A stretch of 64,000 bases of DNA. It comes from Nitrosomonadales bacterium. Its GTDB lineage: Bacteria > Pseudomonadota > Gammaproteobacteria > Burkholderiales > Gallionellaceae. This document shows positions 17,236 through 25,797 of this stretch, in pieces. Location: NCBI GenBank assembly GCA_016208015.1, contig JACQYW010000013.1:1-64000 (forward strand). The letters run 5' to 3'. The notes below the pieces were generated by a model, which saw only the letters and a program-made list of their open reading frames with translations, was not told the origin of the DNA and did not search any database. Position 1 is the stretch's first letter. Each line of letters begins with the position of its first letter. A program made the translations under genes and the position numbers.

Positions 17236-17529
17236 TCACGCGCTCTGCGCATGCAACCTGATCCCCAGCGCATTCGTCACTTTCAGGATGGTCGCAAAGC
17301 TGGGGTTGCCTTCACCTGATAGCGCCTTGTACAGGCTTTCGCGTCCCAGCCCGGTTTCCTTGGCCAGTTGCGTCATGCCTTTGGCGCGGGCGATGTTGCC
17401 GAGCGCCTTGGCGATGAATGCGGCATCGTCACCGGCTTCTTCCAGGCAGGCTTCAAGGTAGAGCGCGATGTCTTCATCGGTCTTCAGGTGTTCGGCGCTG
17501 TCCCATTTTTTCAGTTTGATCTTTGCCAT
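17236..17529 (-). CDS. Antitoxin with helix-turn-helix, HigA/HI1420-like
   Basis: 97 aa. The C-terminal half is an HTH of the addiction-module antidote family: RAKGMTQLAKETGLGRESLY then ALSGEGNPSFATILKVTNAL. The start has GGAGGTAAT just upstream. It lies nine bases after the toxin gene in the toxin-first order usual for this family. It should neutralise the toxin and repress the pair. Confidence 0.9.
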   Translation of the reverse strand: MAKIKLKKWDSAEHLKTDEDIALYLEACLEEAGDDAAFIAKALGNIARAKGMTQLAKETGLGRESLYKALSGEGNPSFATILKVTNALGIRLHAQSA

Positions 17530-17538
17530 GATTACCTC

Positions 17539-17829
17539 CTAAATTTGCCGCGCGATTTCGAGCGCGGTCTTGATGTCTTTTGTCTGGGTGGATTTGTCGC
17601 CGCCTGCCAGCAGGATGACGATCTCCATTCCTCGTTGCGTGAAATAGATGCGATAGCCCGGTCCATGGTCGATACGCATCTCGGAAACGCCCTCGCCTAC
17701 GGGTTTGCAGTCACCGAAGTTTCCTTCTTCTGCGCGGTCGATGCGAACCTGTATGCGACGCGCAGCCTGCCGATCCTTCAAGTTTGAGAACCATGTGTCG
17801 AAGACTTCCGTGGTCAGGATGGACTTCAT
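17539..17829 (-). CDS. RelE/ParE-type toxin, HI1419-like
   Basis: 96 aa of the small addiction-module killer family: FDTWFSNLKDRQAARRIQVRIDRAEEGNFGD, here described by its ends at about residues 10 and 40, then VSEMRIDHGPGYRIYFTQRG and the LLAGGDKSTQTKDI tail. Members usually cut mRNA at the ribosome. It is first in the two-gene pair with the antitoxin following. Confidence 0.9.
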   Translation of the reverse strand: MKSILTTEVFDTWFSNLKDRQAARRIQVRIDRAEEGNFGDCKPVGEGVSEMRIDHGPGYRIYFTQRGMEIVILLAGGDKSTQTKDIKTALEIARQI

Positions 17830-17885
17830 GAATGGAGTGTATTCTTTGGGATACGGCGTGTCAATTCGCCTTCATGAGGCTGTCG

Positions 17886-18788
17886 CTAGTACGCTGCGAT
17901 GCTCACCTCATACAACCCGCCCACCACGGTGTACTCATCCTCCCCCTGCAACATCCCCGGCAGCAAGCTCGTATAGCAGAACACTTTCGATAGCGGCACC
18001 CGCGCGCTGAGCAGGTAGTCGCCGAATTCGTCGGCGCGTTCGCGGTTGGCGGTGAAGGAATTGAGGTTGTTGAACAGCACCACGCGGTGTTTGTTGTCGA
18101 GTGTCGCCAGGGTCTCGTGCTCGTCCACGCGGTTTACGCCGCGGTAGAGGGTGAGGTGGGTCTCGTTGGGATAGAGTCTCGCGAGTTCGTACTGGCAGTA
18201 GGTGTAGAGCAGGTCGAACTGCGATTCGAGCGCGTTGGTTCCATACACCGCCGTTGCGCGCATTTCCAGGTAGCGGCGGTAGGCTTCGCCCGACAGGTCG
18301 CGTATCTGGCCGCCGTGGTGTCTGGGCAACAAGCCGAAGCGCGATTCCACCCATCCTTTCAATGCCGCACCTTCGCGGCCGTCCGCATCGAAGCTCCAGC
18401 CGCGCACCATGCGCAGGTAGTCGGCTTTTTGCCGTTTGTGTGTCGTCTTTGCGGTGTAGCCCGCTTGTTCCGGTTCGTCCAGATAGAAGGAGGCGTTCAT
18501 GTGCATGATGAAGGCGTCGGCTCTTTCCTTGGCATCGTCGATCTTGTCGAGCAGGGCGAACAGGCCGCGGTGGAACTGGGCGACGCCGTCGAGTTCGAGC
18601 GCGACGGGGGAGTGCTGGAAGGTGAGGCCGCCGAGGATGTCGGCGGGGAGGTTGCAGCGGTTGATGGGGAGCCGGGCCGAGCGGGGCAAAACGACGGTCG
18701 GTGTTGTAGCTACTGCTACAAAGGCATCGGTCTTGTTGTGTTCCACATCCGCCATTGGGTGCAGGGCTGATTTATTTTTCTTTTGCAT
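17886..18788 (-). CDS. draT: DraT, dinitrogenase reductase ADP-ribosyltransferase
   Basis: 300 aa. The DraT signature LPINRCNLPADILGGLTFQ (about 41-59) is present, followed by HLTLYRGVNRVDEHE (ART arginine), SFTANRERADEFGDYL and GEDEYTVVGGLYEV with the catalytic-type glutamate near the C terminus. DraT transfers ADP-ribose from NAD to Arg101 of NifH to switch nitrogenase off under ammonium or dark/energy stress. It diverges from nifH. Starts at 18788 and 18755 are both possible and neither has a good ribosome site. The NifA site for nifH lies inside the coding sequence. No draG partner is in the window. Confidence 0.92.
   Translation of the reverse strand: MQKKNKSALHPMADVEHNKTDAFVAVATTPTVVLPRSARLPINRCNLPADILGGLTFQHSPVALELDGVAQFHRGLFALLDKIDDAKERADAFIMHMNASFYLDEPEQAGYTAKTTHKRQKADYLRMVRGWSFDADGREGAALKGWVESRFGLLPRHHGGQIRDLSGEAYRRYLEMRATAVYGTNALESQFDLLYTYCQYELARLYPNETHLTLYRGVNRVDEHETLATLDNKHRVVLFNNLNSFTANRERADEFGDYLLSARVPLSKVFCYTSLLPGMLQGEDEYTVVGGLYEVSIAAY
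18705..18720. promoter_or_regulatory. NifA upstream activator site of nifH, inside draT
   Basis: TGTAGCTACTGCTACA is a perfect TGT-N10-ACA site and a near-complete palindrome (TGTAGC/GCTACA). It lies about 100 bases upstream of the nifH -24 element, within codons 23-28 of draT. Confidence 0.9.
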
Positions 18789-18817
18789 TTCATGCTGTTA
18801 GGCGGTTGCGGGGCGGG

Positions 18818-18833
18818 TGGCACGGAGCTTGCG
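18818..18833 (+). promoter_or_regulatory. -24/-12 (sigma-54) promoter of nifHDK
   Basis: TGGCACGGAGCTTGCG matches the consensus with 12-base spacing. The predicted start is about 55 bases before the nifH ATG. Confidence 0.95.
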
Positions 18834-18880
18834 ATGTATTGGGTGCGAGCGACAGTTTTCAATCGCAACTTAAATTCTGA

Positions 18881-19777
<897 letters not shown>

Positions 19778-19794
19778 TAAAAGGTCTTGAGTGC

Positions 19795-19820
19795 GACGGG
19801 TCGTGAATGATCGGCCCGTC
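19795..19820 (+). promoter_or_regulatory. Stem-loop between nifH and nifD
   Basis: GACGGG and CCCGTC pair across a 14-base loop. There is no T-run, so it is not a strong terminator. Stem-loops here often stabilise the upstream nifH message and raise NifH over NifDK; that role is inferred. Confidence 0.55.
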
Positions 19821-19883
19821 AACCTCACCGAATCGAAACTCTGACGGACTCCACATATTGGTGGGTCATTAAAGGAGAATGAA

Positions 19884-21359
19884 ATGTCTGCATTAACACG
19901 CGAAGAAACCGAAGCCCTGATTCAAGAGGTGCTTGAGGTATATCCGGAGAAAGCAAAGAAAGACCGCGAAAAGCACCTCGCCGTCAACGATCAATCCATC
20001 GAACAGTCCAAGAAGTGCATCACCTCCAACCGCAAATCGTTGCCGGGCGTGATGACCATCCGCGGTTGCGCATACGCCGGTTCCAAAGGCGTGGTGTGGG
20101 GCCCGATCAAGGACATGATCCACATTTCCCACGGCCCGGTCGGCTGCGGTCAGTATTCCCGCGCCGGTCGCCGTAACTACTACGTCGGCACCACCGGCGT
20201 GAACACCTTCGGCACGATGAACTTCACTTCCGATTTCCAGGAAAAAGACATCGTGTTCGGCGGCGACAAGAAGCTCGCCAAACTGATCGGCGAGATCGAA
20301 CAACTGTTCCCGCTGAACAAGGGTATCTCCGTACAATCCGAATGCCCGATCGGTCTGATCGGCGACGACATCGAAGCGGTGTCCAAGAAGGCTGCTGCCG
20401 AAACCGGCAAGCCGGTCGTGCCGGTGCGCTGCGAAGGTTTCCGCGGTGTGTCGCAATCGCTGGGTCACCACATCGCCAACGACGCGATCCGTGACTGGGT
20501 TCTGCCGCGCCGCGAAGGCAAGGCATTCGAAGGCACGCCTTACGACGTCGCCGTGATCGGCGACTACAACATCGGCGGCGACGCCTGGTCTTCCCGCATC
20601 CTGCTGGAAGAGATGGGTCTGCGCGTGGTAGCACAATGGTCCGGCGACGGCACCATCGCCGAGATGGAAAAGACGCCTTACGTCAAGGTCAACCTGATCC
20701 ACTGCTACCGTTCGATGAACTACATCGCGCGCCACATGGAAGAGAAGTACAACATCCCCTGGATGGAATACAACTTCTTCGGCCCGACCAAGGTTGCCGA
20801 GTCGCTGCGCGCGATCGCTGCCAAGTTCGACGACAAGATCAAGGAAGGTGCCGAGCGCGTCATCGCCAAGTACCAGCCGCTGATGCAAGCCGTGATCGAC
20901 AAGTACAAGCCGCGTCTGCAGGGCAAGCGCGTCATGCTGTACGTGGGTGGTCTGCGTCCGCGTCACGTCATCGGTGCCTATGAAGACCTGGGCATGGAAG
21001 TGGTCGGTACCGGTTACGAGTTCGGTCACAACGACGACTACGACCGCACCATCAAGGATATGGGCAACGCGACGCTGATCTATGACGACGTCACCGGCTT
21101 CGAGTTCGAAGAGTTCGTGAAGCGCGTCAAGCCAGACCTGGTCGGCTCCGGCATCAAGGAAAAGTTCATCTTCCAGAAGATGGGTGTGCCTTTCCGCCAG
21201 ATGCACAGCTGGGATTATTCCGGCCCGTACCACGGCTACGACGGCTTCGCCATCTTCGCCCGCGATATGGACATGACTTTGAACAACCCGTGCTGGGGCA
21301 AGATGCAGGCGCCGTGGTTGAAGAAGGCTGATTCCGAAACGGAAAAGAAGGCAGCGTAA
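19884..21359 (+). CDS. nifD: NifD, nitrogenase MoFe protein alpha chain
   Basis: 491 aa. P-cluster cysteines C62 (RGCAYAG), C88 (PVGCGQYS) and C154 ([11 protein letters not shown]); FeMo-co ligands C274 ([10 protein letters not shown]) and H441 (RQMHSWDY); H195 (SLGHHIAND) also conserved. All active-site residues expected for a Mo-nitrogenase are in place. It forms the alpha2beta2 MoFe protein with NifK. AAGGAG lies upstream of the ATG and nifK follows after 84 bases. Confidence 0.99.
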   Translation: MSALTREETEALIQEVLEVYPEKAKKDREKHLAVNDQSIEQSKKCITSNRKSLPGVMTIRGCAYAGSKGVVWGPIKDMIHISHGPVGCGQYSRAGRRNYYVGTTGVNTFGTMNFTSDFQEKDIVFGGDKKLAKLIGEIEQLFPLNKGISVQSECPIGLIGDDIEAVSKKAAAETGKPVVPVRCEGFRGVSQSLGHHIANDAIRDWVLPRREGKAFEGTPYDVAVIGDYNIGGDAWSSRILLEEMGLRVVAQWSGDGTIAEMEKTPYVKVNLIHCYRSMNYIARHMEEKYNIPWMEYNFFGPTKVAESLRAIAAKFDDKIKEGAERVIAKYQPLMQAVIDKYKPRLQGKRVMLYVGGLRPRHVIGAYEDLGMEVVGTGYEFGHNDDYDRTIKDMGNATLIYDDVTGFEFEEFVKRVKPDLVGSGIKEKFIFQKMGVPFRQMHSWDYSGPYHGYDGFAIFARDMDMTLNNPCWGKMQAPWLKKADSETEKKAA

Positions 21360-21368
21360 GAAACAAGC

Positions 21369-21388
21369 GGGCGGTGGCGACGCCGCCC
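21369..21388 (+). promoter_or_regulatory. Small GC-rich hairpin between nifD and nifK
   Basis: GGGCGG and CCGCCC form a six-base stem with an eight-base loop, just after the nifD stop. No T-run follows, so read-through into nifK is expected. Confidence 0.45.
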
Positions 21389-21443
21389 ATCTATCAATCT
21401 GTGCCGGCATCTGCAAATTGGCAGTGCGGCTAAGGAGATAAAA

Positions 21444-23012
21444 ATGCAACAAGCTGATGACATCAAACCCTGTTATCCATTGTTCCGTCAGGACGAGTAC
21501 AAGGAATCGCTGACCAACAAACAGAACGCTTTCGAAGAGCGCCATGAAGCCGACAAGGTTCAGGACACCTTCAAGTGGACCACCACGATGGAGTACCGCG
21601 AACTCAACTTCAAGCGCGAAGCGTTGACCGTCAACCCGGCCAAGGCCTGCCAACCCCTGGGCGCGGTGCTGTGCGCACTGGGCTTCGAGAAGACCATGCC
21701 GTATGTGCACGGTTCGCAAGGCTGCGTGGCTTACTTCCGCACCTACTTCAACCGTCATTTCCGCGAGCCGATCTCCTGCGTGTCCGACTCCATGACTGAA
21801 GACGCAGCCGTGTTCGGCGGTCAGAAGAACATGATCGACGGTCTGGAAAACTGCCGCGCCATCTACAAGCCGGACGTCATCGCCGTGTCCACGACTTGCA
21901 TGGCCGAAGTCATCGGTGACGACCTGAACGCCTTCATCCGCAACACCAAGAAGGCCGGCAACATCCCCGAGGACTACCCGACACCGTTCGCGCACACCCC
22001 GTCGTTCGTGGGTTCGCACGTGACCGGCTGGGACAACATGTTCGAGGGCATCATCCGTTACTTCACGCTGAACACCATGGACGACAAGGTGCCCGGCAAG
22101 AACGGCAAGATCAACATCGTTCCCGGCTTCGAGACTTATCTCGGCAACTACCGCGTCATTCATCGCATGCTGGACGAGATGGGCGTTGCGCACACCATGC
22201 TGAGCGATCCGACCGAAGTGCTGGATACACCGGCCGACGGCCAGTTCCGCATGTATGCCGGCGGCACTACCCAGGACGAGATCAAGGATGCACCGAACGC
22301 GACCACCACTTTCCTGATGCAGCCGATGCAGCTGGAAAAGACCAAGAAGTTCCTCGACACCACATGGAAACATGAAGTGCCGAAGCTGAACATCCCGATG
22401 GGTCTGGAGTGGACCGACGAATGGCTGATGAAGGTGTCCGAAGTCACCGGCAAGGCGATCCCCGCTTCGTTGCTGAAAGAGCGCGGCCGCTTCGTCGACA
22501 TGATGACCGACAGCCACACCTGGCTGCACGGCAAGAAGATCAGCCTGTACGGCGATCCCGACTTCACGCTGGGCATGACCAAGTTCCTCACCGAACTGGG
22601 CATCGAGCCGCTGCACGTGCTGTGCAACAACGGCAGCAAGAAGTGGACGAAAGCGATGAAAGCCATGCTGGACGAGACTCCCTACGGCAAGAACACCCAG
22701 TTGTTCGCGGGTGCCGACCTGTGGCACTTCCGTTCGCTGGTGCTGACCGAGAAGCCGGACTTCATGATCGGCAACTCCTACGCCAAGTTCATCCAGCGCG
22801 ACACGCTGCACAAGGGCAAGGAGTTCGAGGTTCCGCTGATCCGTATCGGCTTCCCGATCTTCGATCGTCACCACATGCATCGCGCCACCACTCTGGGCTA
22901 TGAAGGTGCCATGCAGATGCTCACCACACTGACCAATGCAGTGCTGGAGCGTCTGGACGAAGAGACCAGAGGCATGGGAACCACGGACTACAACCACGAC
23001 CTGGTGCGTTAA
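21444..23012 (+). CDS. nifK: NifK, nitrogenase MoFe protein beta chain
   Basis: 522 aa. P-cluster ligands C69 (AKACQPLG), C94 (GSQGCVAYF) and C152 (STTCMAEVIGDD), with S187 in HTPSFVGSHVTGWDN. N-terminal extension and overall length match the NifK of the A. vinelandii group. It pairs with NifD to hold the P-cluster at the interface. AAGGAG precedes the ATG. A palindromic repeat separates it from nifT. Confidence 0.99.
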   Translation: MQQADDIKPCYPLFRQDEYKESLTNKQNAFEERHEADKVQDTFKWTTTMEYRELNFKREALTVNPAKACQPLGAVLCALGFEKTMPYVHGSQGCVAYFRTYFNRHFREPISCVSDSMTEDAAVFGGQKNMIDGLENCRAIYKPDVIAVSTTCMAEVIGDDLNAFIRNTKKAGNIPEDYPTPFAHTPSFVGSHVTGWDNMFEGIIRYFTLNTMDDKVPGKNGKINIVPGFETYLGNYRVIHRMLDEMGVAHTMLSDPTEVLDTPADGQFRMYAGGTTQDEIKDAPNATTTFLMQPMQLEKTKKFLDTTWKHEVPKLNIPMGLEWTDEWLMKVSEVTGKAIPASLLKERGRFVDMMTDSHTWLHGKKISLYGDPDFTLGMTKFLTELGIEPLHVLCNNGSKKWTKAMKAMLDETPYGKNTQLFAGADLWHFRSLVLTEKPDFMIGNSYAKFIQRDTLHKGKEFEVPLIRIGFPIFDRHHMHRATTLGYEGAMQMLTTLTNAVLERLDEETRGMGTTDYNHDLVR

Positions 23013-23030
23013 TGCGGCGATGAGCCTGCT

Positions 23031-23155
23031 GCGCAACCCGATGGCGGCGTTGGGCGGCGCCCGGAGTCCTCACGTACTTCAAGTACGTTCCGGCTCCTCC
23101 GCTCCGTCCGCCTTGCCCTCGGGCTGCTCACGAAGGCTCCTCATCCGCATTTAAG
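23031..23155. repeat. Intergenic repeat between nifK and nifT
   Basis: A GC-rich repeat-like segment carrying the perfect hairpin ACGTACTT-C-AAGTACGT at 23072-23088 and flanking CGGAGTCCT/CGGCTCCTCC segments. Elements of this make-up are scattered in many betaproteobacterial genomes. It separates nifHDK from the nifT-ferredoxin-nifY group within the same operon. Confidence 0.65.
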
Positions 23156-23184
23156 GATGAAACAGGTTTAGAAAGGAAGTAGTA

Positions 23185-23406
23185 ATGGCAAACATCATGA
23201 TCCAAGGCAGCAAAGGCGCATACGTGTTCTATTTGCCCAAGCGCGACCTCGAGGACGCCATCGTTTCGATGGAGTTCGACACCCCGGAGAAGTGGGGCGG
23301 CGAGATCAAGCTCAACAATGGCGGCATGTATTACATCGAACCGCAGCCGGCCCCGGCCCGGTTGCCGATCTCGTTGCGCGCCAAGCGTCTGGATGCAGCG
23401 GAATAA
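23185..23406 (+). CDS. nifT: NifT/FixU family protein
   Basis: 73 aa, typical length. NifT pattern: ANIMIQGSKGAYVFYLPKRDLED at the start, described by ends at residues 2 and 24, then GGEIKLNNGGMYYIEPQP. It is found after nifK in many diazotrophs and is not essential; its function is unsettled. AAGGAAG upstream of the ATG. Confidence 0.93.
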   Translation: MANIMIQGSKGAYVFYLPKRDLEDAIVSMEFDTPEKWGGEIKLNNGGMYYIEPQPAPARLPISLRAKRLDAAE

Positions 23407-23424
23407 ACAACCAGGAGAACTATC

Positions 23425-23625
23425 ATGGCAATGAAGATCAATGCTGACCTGTGCACCGCCTGCGGTGACTGCGAACCGGAATGCCCGACGGCTTCCATCA
23501 AGGTGAAGAAAGGCATGTACTCCATCAACGCAAGCGAGTGTACCGAGTGCGAAGGTGAGTTCGACAAGCCGCAATGCGTGAAGATCTGCCCGATCAAGGG
23601 TTGCATCACACAGATCGCAGCGTAA
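23425..23625 (+). CDS. fdxN: 2x[4Fe-4S] ferredoxin of FdxN type
   Basis: 66 aa with two cluster motifs: [12 protein letters not shown] and C-x2-C-x8-C-x3-CP ([18 protein letters not shown]). The longer spacing in the second motif is typical of Allochromatium-type and FdxN ferredoxins. It could carry electrons to NifH or serve NifB-type cofactor synthesis. AGGAGA upstream. It lies between nifT and nifY. Confidence 0.9.
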   Translation: MAMKINADLCTACGDCEPECPTASIKVKKGMYSINASECTECEGEFDKPQCVKICPIKGCITQIAA

Positions 23626-23734
23626 CAAACTTCCGTTCATGGCGCGCCAATCGAGCCTTGAACGGACCTATTCGGCAGCACGGATCTGAAATTCGTTTGG
23701 TTCGTGCTGCAAGCTGTAAACAAGAGGTATCGAT

Positions 23735-24445
23735 ATGACTACCACCACCGTCATCACCAAAGCTGCCGCACTGCGCATCGCGCAAGCGGCGCGCGTCCTC
23801 GCCGATGTGAATGCGGGTGCCTTCGCGGCCAAGCTGGGGGACAACCTCGGCCTGCCGATCACCGAAGAGAAGCTCGCCAAGGTGACCGTGGCCGACATCA
23901 AGCTCATCCTCTCCGGCGAAGAGACGGTCGATCCGGACATGGATAGCGCTTCGATCAAACTGGCCGTGCGCCACCTGTGGGGCCAATCCGCCGATGCCGA
24001 GGATCTGCCGCCGCTGGCCGCCTACAAAGAGGGCGACATGCCCGGCAGTCTGCGTGTGGCGGTGGCATCGAACACCGAAGAGAATCTGGACGGTCACTTC
24101 GGCTCCTGCCCGCGTTTCCTCATCTATCAGGTCGGGCCTGAAGACATCCGCCTGATCGAGATCCGTTCCACCAGTCTTGCCGACGACGCCGAAGACAAGA
24201 ACGTCGCCCGCGCCAACCTCATCAAGGATTGCCAGATCGTCTACGTGCAATCCATCGGCGGCCCGGCTGCGGCCAAGGCGGTGCGCGCCAACATCCATCC
24301 GGTGAAAGCGCCCGAAGGCGGCAAAGCCAGCATCGCGCTGCAACGCCTGCAAGCCGTGCTCGACGCACCGCCGCCCTGGCTGGCCAAGATACTCGGCGTG
24401 GAAGCGAAATCGCTGAGCCGCTTCGCCGACACCGAAGAAGACTGA
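23735..24445 (+). CDS. nifY: NifY/NafY, FeMo-co binding chaperone
   Basis: 236 aa in two parts: an N-terminal helical domain (about 1-100) with IAQAARVLADVN, and a C-terminal NifX-like domain (about 105-225) with LRVAVASNTEENLDGHFGSCPRF, given here by ends at 106 and 128, where the histidine in DGHFGSC matches the cofactor-binding histidine of NafY. It ends with PPPWLAKILG as in NifY/NafY. It is thought to hold apo-NifDK or FeMo-co during maturation. The distinction between NifY and NafY cannot be made with certainty here. Confidence 0.88.
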   Translation: MTTTTVITKAAALRIAQAARVLADVNAGAFAAKLGDNLGLPITEEKLAKVTVADIKLILSGEETVDPDMDSASIKLAVRHLWGQSADAEDLPPLAAYKEGDMPGSLRVAVASNTEENLDGHFGSCPRFLIYQVGPEDIRLIEIRSTSLADDAEDKNVARANLIKDCQIVYVQSIGGPAAAKAVRANIHPVKAPEGGKASIALQRLQAVLDAPPPWLAKILGVEAKSLSRFADTEED

Positions 24446-24447
24446 CC

Positions 24448-24720
24448 ATGCTTTCCGTCGCCACATTGCAGCAGATCGCCGATACGGCTGCCTCCATCGG
24501 CACGCTGAACGATGCTGCGCTGGATTCCTTGAAGAAGAGCTGGCCGGATCTGCGTTTCACCCTCTGCAATGACGACGATATGCCTGCCCGTCTGCCTGCT
24601 GCCTTGCAGAGCAGCGGATTCAATCTTTATCTGGTGGGCGGCGGCGAGCACTGCCTGAGCCTGACGCAGGATATGGAAAGCGCCATCGGCGTGGTGCTGG
24701 CACAAGTTGATGAAGAATGA
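24448..24720 (+). CDS. Small nif-cluster protein, DUF6129-like
   Basis: 90 aa starting two bases after the nifY stop. It has LSVATLQQIADTAASIGTLN at the N terminus and FNLYLVGGGEHCLSLTQDM in the C-terminal half. It resembles the short protein that follows nifY in other betaproteobacterial nif operons and is labelled DUF6129 there; the label is from memory. Function unknown, probably cytoplasmic. Confidence 0.75.
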   Translation: MLSVATLQQIADTAASIGTLNDAALDSLKKSWPDLRFTLCNDDDMPARLPAALQSSGFNLYLVGGGEHCLSLTQDMESAIGVVLAQVDEE

Positions 24721-24804
24721 TTCGGAAAAAGTTTTGGGGGAATCGTTTATAACTAAAACGCTTGCATAACGAAAATAATAAAAGCAATAAACGGGAGTTT
24801 GAAC

Positions 24805-25071
24805 ATGCTTGATCCAGCAACCTTGGCCTTACTGGCCAAGCTAAAGGTATTGGCAAAAAAAACGGGGATCAACCTCGATCTGGTCAAAATGGGCGGCGAC
24901 AAGGGCTACGCCGAACTCACGCTGAAAGAACTCAGCAACGCCGACGATCCGGAACTGGTACTCATCGTCATCCAGCTGATGAACCAGTTCGGCATGATCG
25001 GTGCACCTGCCGGGACTGCCAACACCGAAGAGAAAATAGAAGTCGGACGCTACATCGGCGCGTTGCGCTGA
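24805..25071 (+). CDS. Hypothetical protein, 88 aa, last gene after nifY
   Basis: 88 aa from the ATG at 24805, with GGGAG eight bases upstream. It has a lysine-rich N-terminal helix (LAKLKVLAKKTGINLDLVKM) and a second hydrophobic helix (DPELVLIVIQLMNQFGMIG). No known domain is recognised. The 84-base gap after the DUF6129-like gene is AT-rich with no -24/-12 element, so it may be co-transcribed or have a weak promoter of its own. Its stop directly abuts the stop of the HD-GYP gene on the other strand. Confidence 0.7.
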   Translation: MLDPATLALLAKLKVLAKKTGINLDLVKMGGDKGYAELTLKELSNADDPELVLIVIQLMNQFGMIGAPAGTANTEEKIEVGRYIGALR

Positions 25072-25680
25072 TCAGCTCCTGGCCGATCTGAATTCGCTTG
25101 AATCGATGACTTCGTAGAAGATTTCCATCAGCTCGGGGTCGTGTTTGATCCCGGTCTCCTTGCGCAAGATCGCTATCACCTCCGGGTGGGACTTGGCGCG
25201 ATGGTATGTCCTGGTCACGGACATGGCATCATAGCTGTCGGCAATAGAGATGATGCGGGCGCAGATCGGGATGTTCTCTCTCGCGAGACCGTCCGGATAG
25301 CCGGTGCCGTCGAAGTGTTCATGATGGTGACGAATCACCACCGAGGCGTGATGCGCTCCCTCGATCTCGGTCGCCGCGATGATCTCTGCCCCGATCTCGG
25401 CATGTTTCTTCATCTGTTCCCACTCTTCTGCGGTGAAAGGTGAGGGTTTCAGCAGGATATGGTCGGGGATGCCGATTTTTCCGATATCGTGGAATGATGC
25501 CGCGATCTTCAGGGCTTCCAGCTCGCTTTCGGACAAGCCGCGGCAGACACCGATTGCCGCAGAAAGGTCGCGCACCCGTTCGGAATGCAGGCGCGTCAGC
25601 TGATCGCGATAACCCAGCGCGACCGACAACGCCTTGGTGTACGCATACAGTACTTTCAGTATTGGATCGTTAAGTTCCAT
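25072..25680 (-). CDS. HD-GYP domain phosphodiesterase
   Basis: 202 aa, a stand-alone HD-GYP domain. Metal ligands and signature are intact: HSERVR, FHDIGKIGIPDHILLKP and HHEHFDGTGYPDGL. It probably hydrolyses cyclic di-GMP. No sensory domain is attached, so it would depend on a partner for input. Its place next to the nif operon may be incidental. Confidence 0.9.
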   Translation of the reverse strand: MELNDPILKVLYAYTKALSVALGYRDQLTRLHSERVRDLSAAIGVCRGLSESELEALKIAASFHDIGKIGIPDHILLKPSPFTAEEWEQMKKHAEIGAEIIAATEIEGAHHASVVIRHHHEHFDGTGYPDGLARENIPICARIISIADSYDAMSVTRTYHRAKSHPEVIAILRKETGIKHDPELMEIFYEVIDSSEFRSARS

Positions 25681-25797
25681 GGCAGGAATCTAATCGGGTA
25701 TAAGAATTATTCTCTTCCCGCAGTGGGGATAAATCAAGCTGGATGGTGTGGAATTGGCCGGGTAATCTGAAGTCTGGATCGTTTGCGGCCCCCCGCA

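Noticed and set aside
16199..18788. Genomic island with attachment sites around the HEPN-like and toxin-antitoxin genes
   Set aside because: No flanking direct repeats, tRNA or integrase. The lower-GC impression covers mainly one gene, so an island cannot be claimed.
19893..23036. A 1047-codon open frame antisense to nifD and nifK
   Set aside because: It mirrors the two highly conserved nif genes in a GC-rich, codon-biased region, has no domain and no ribosome site. It is a shadow of the real genes, as are the long antisense frames across nifL, rnfC, nifN and the TonB receptor.
24721..24804. -24/-12 promoter before the 88-aa gene
   Set aside because: A TTGCA is present near 24764 but there is no GG at the required 12-base distance.
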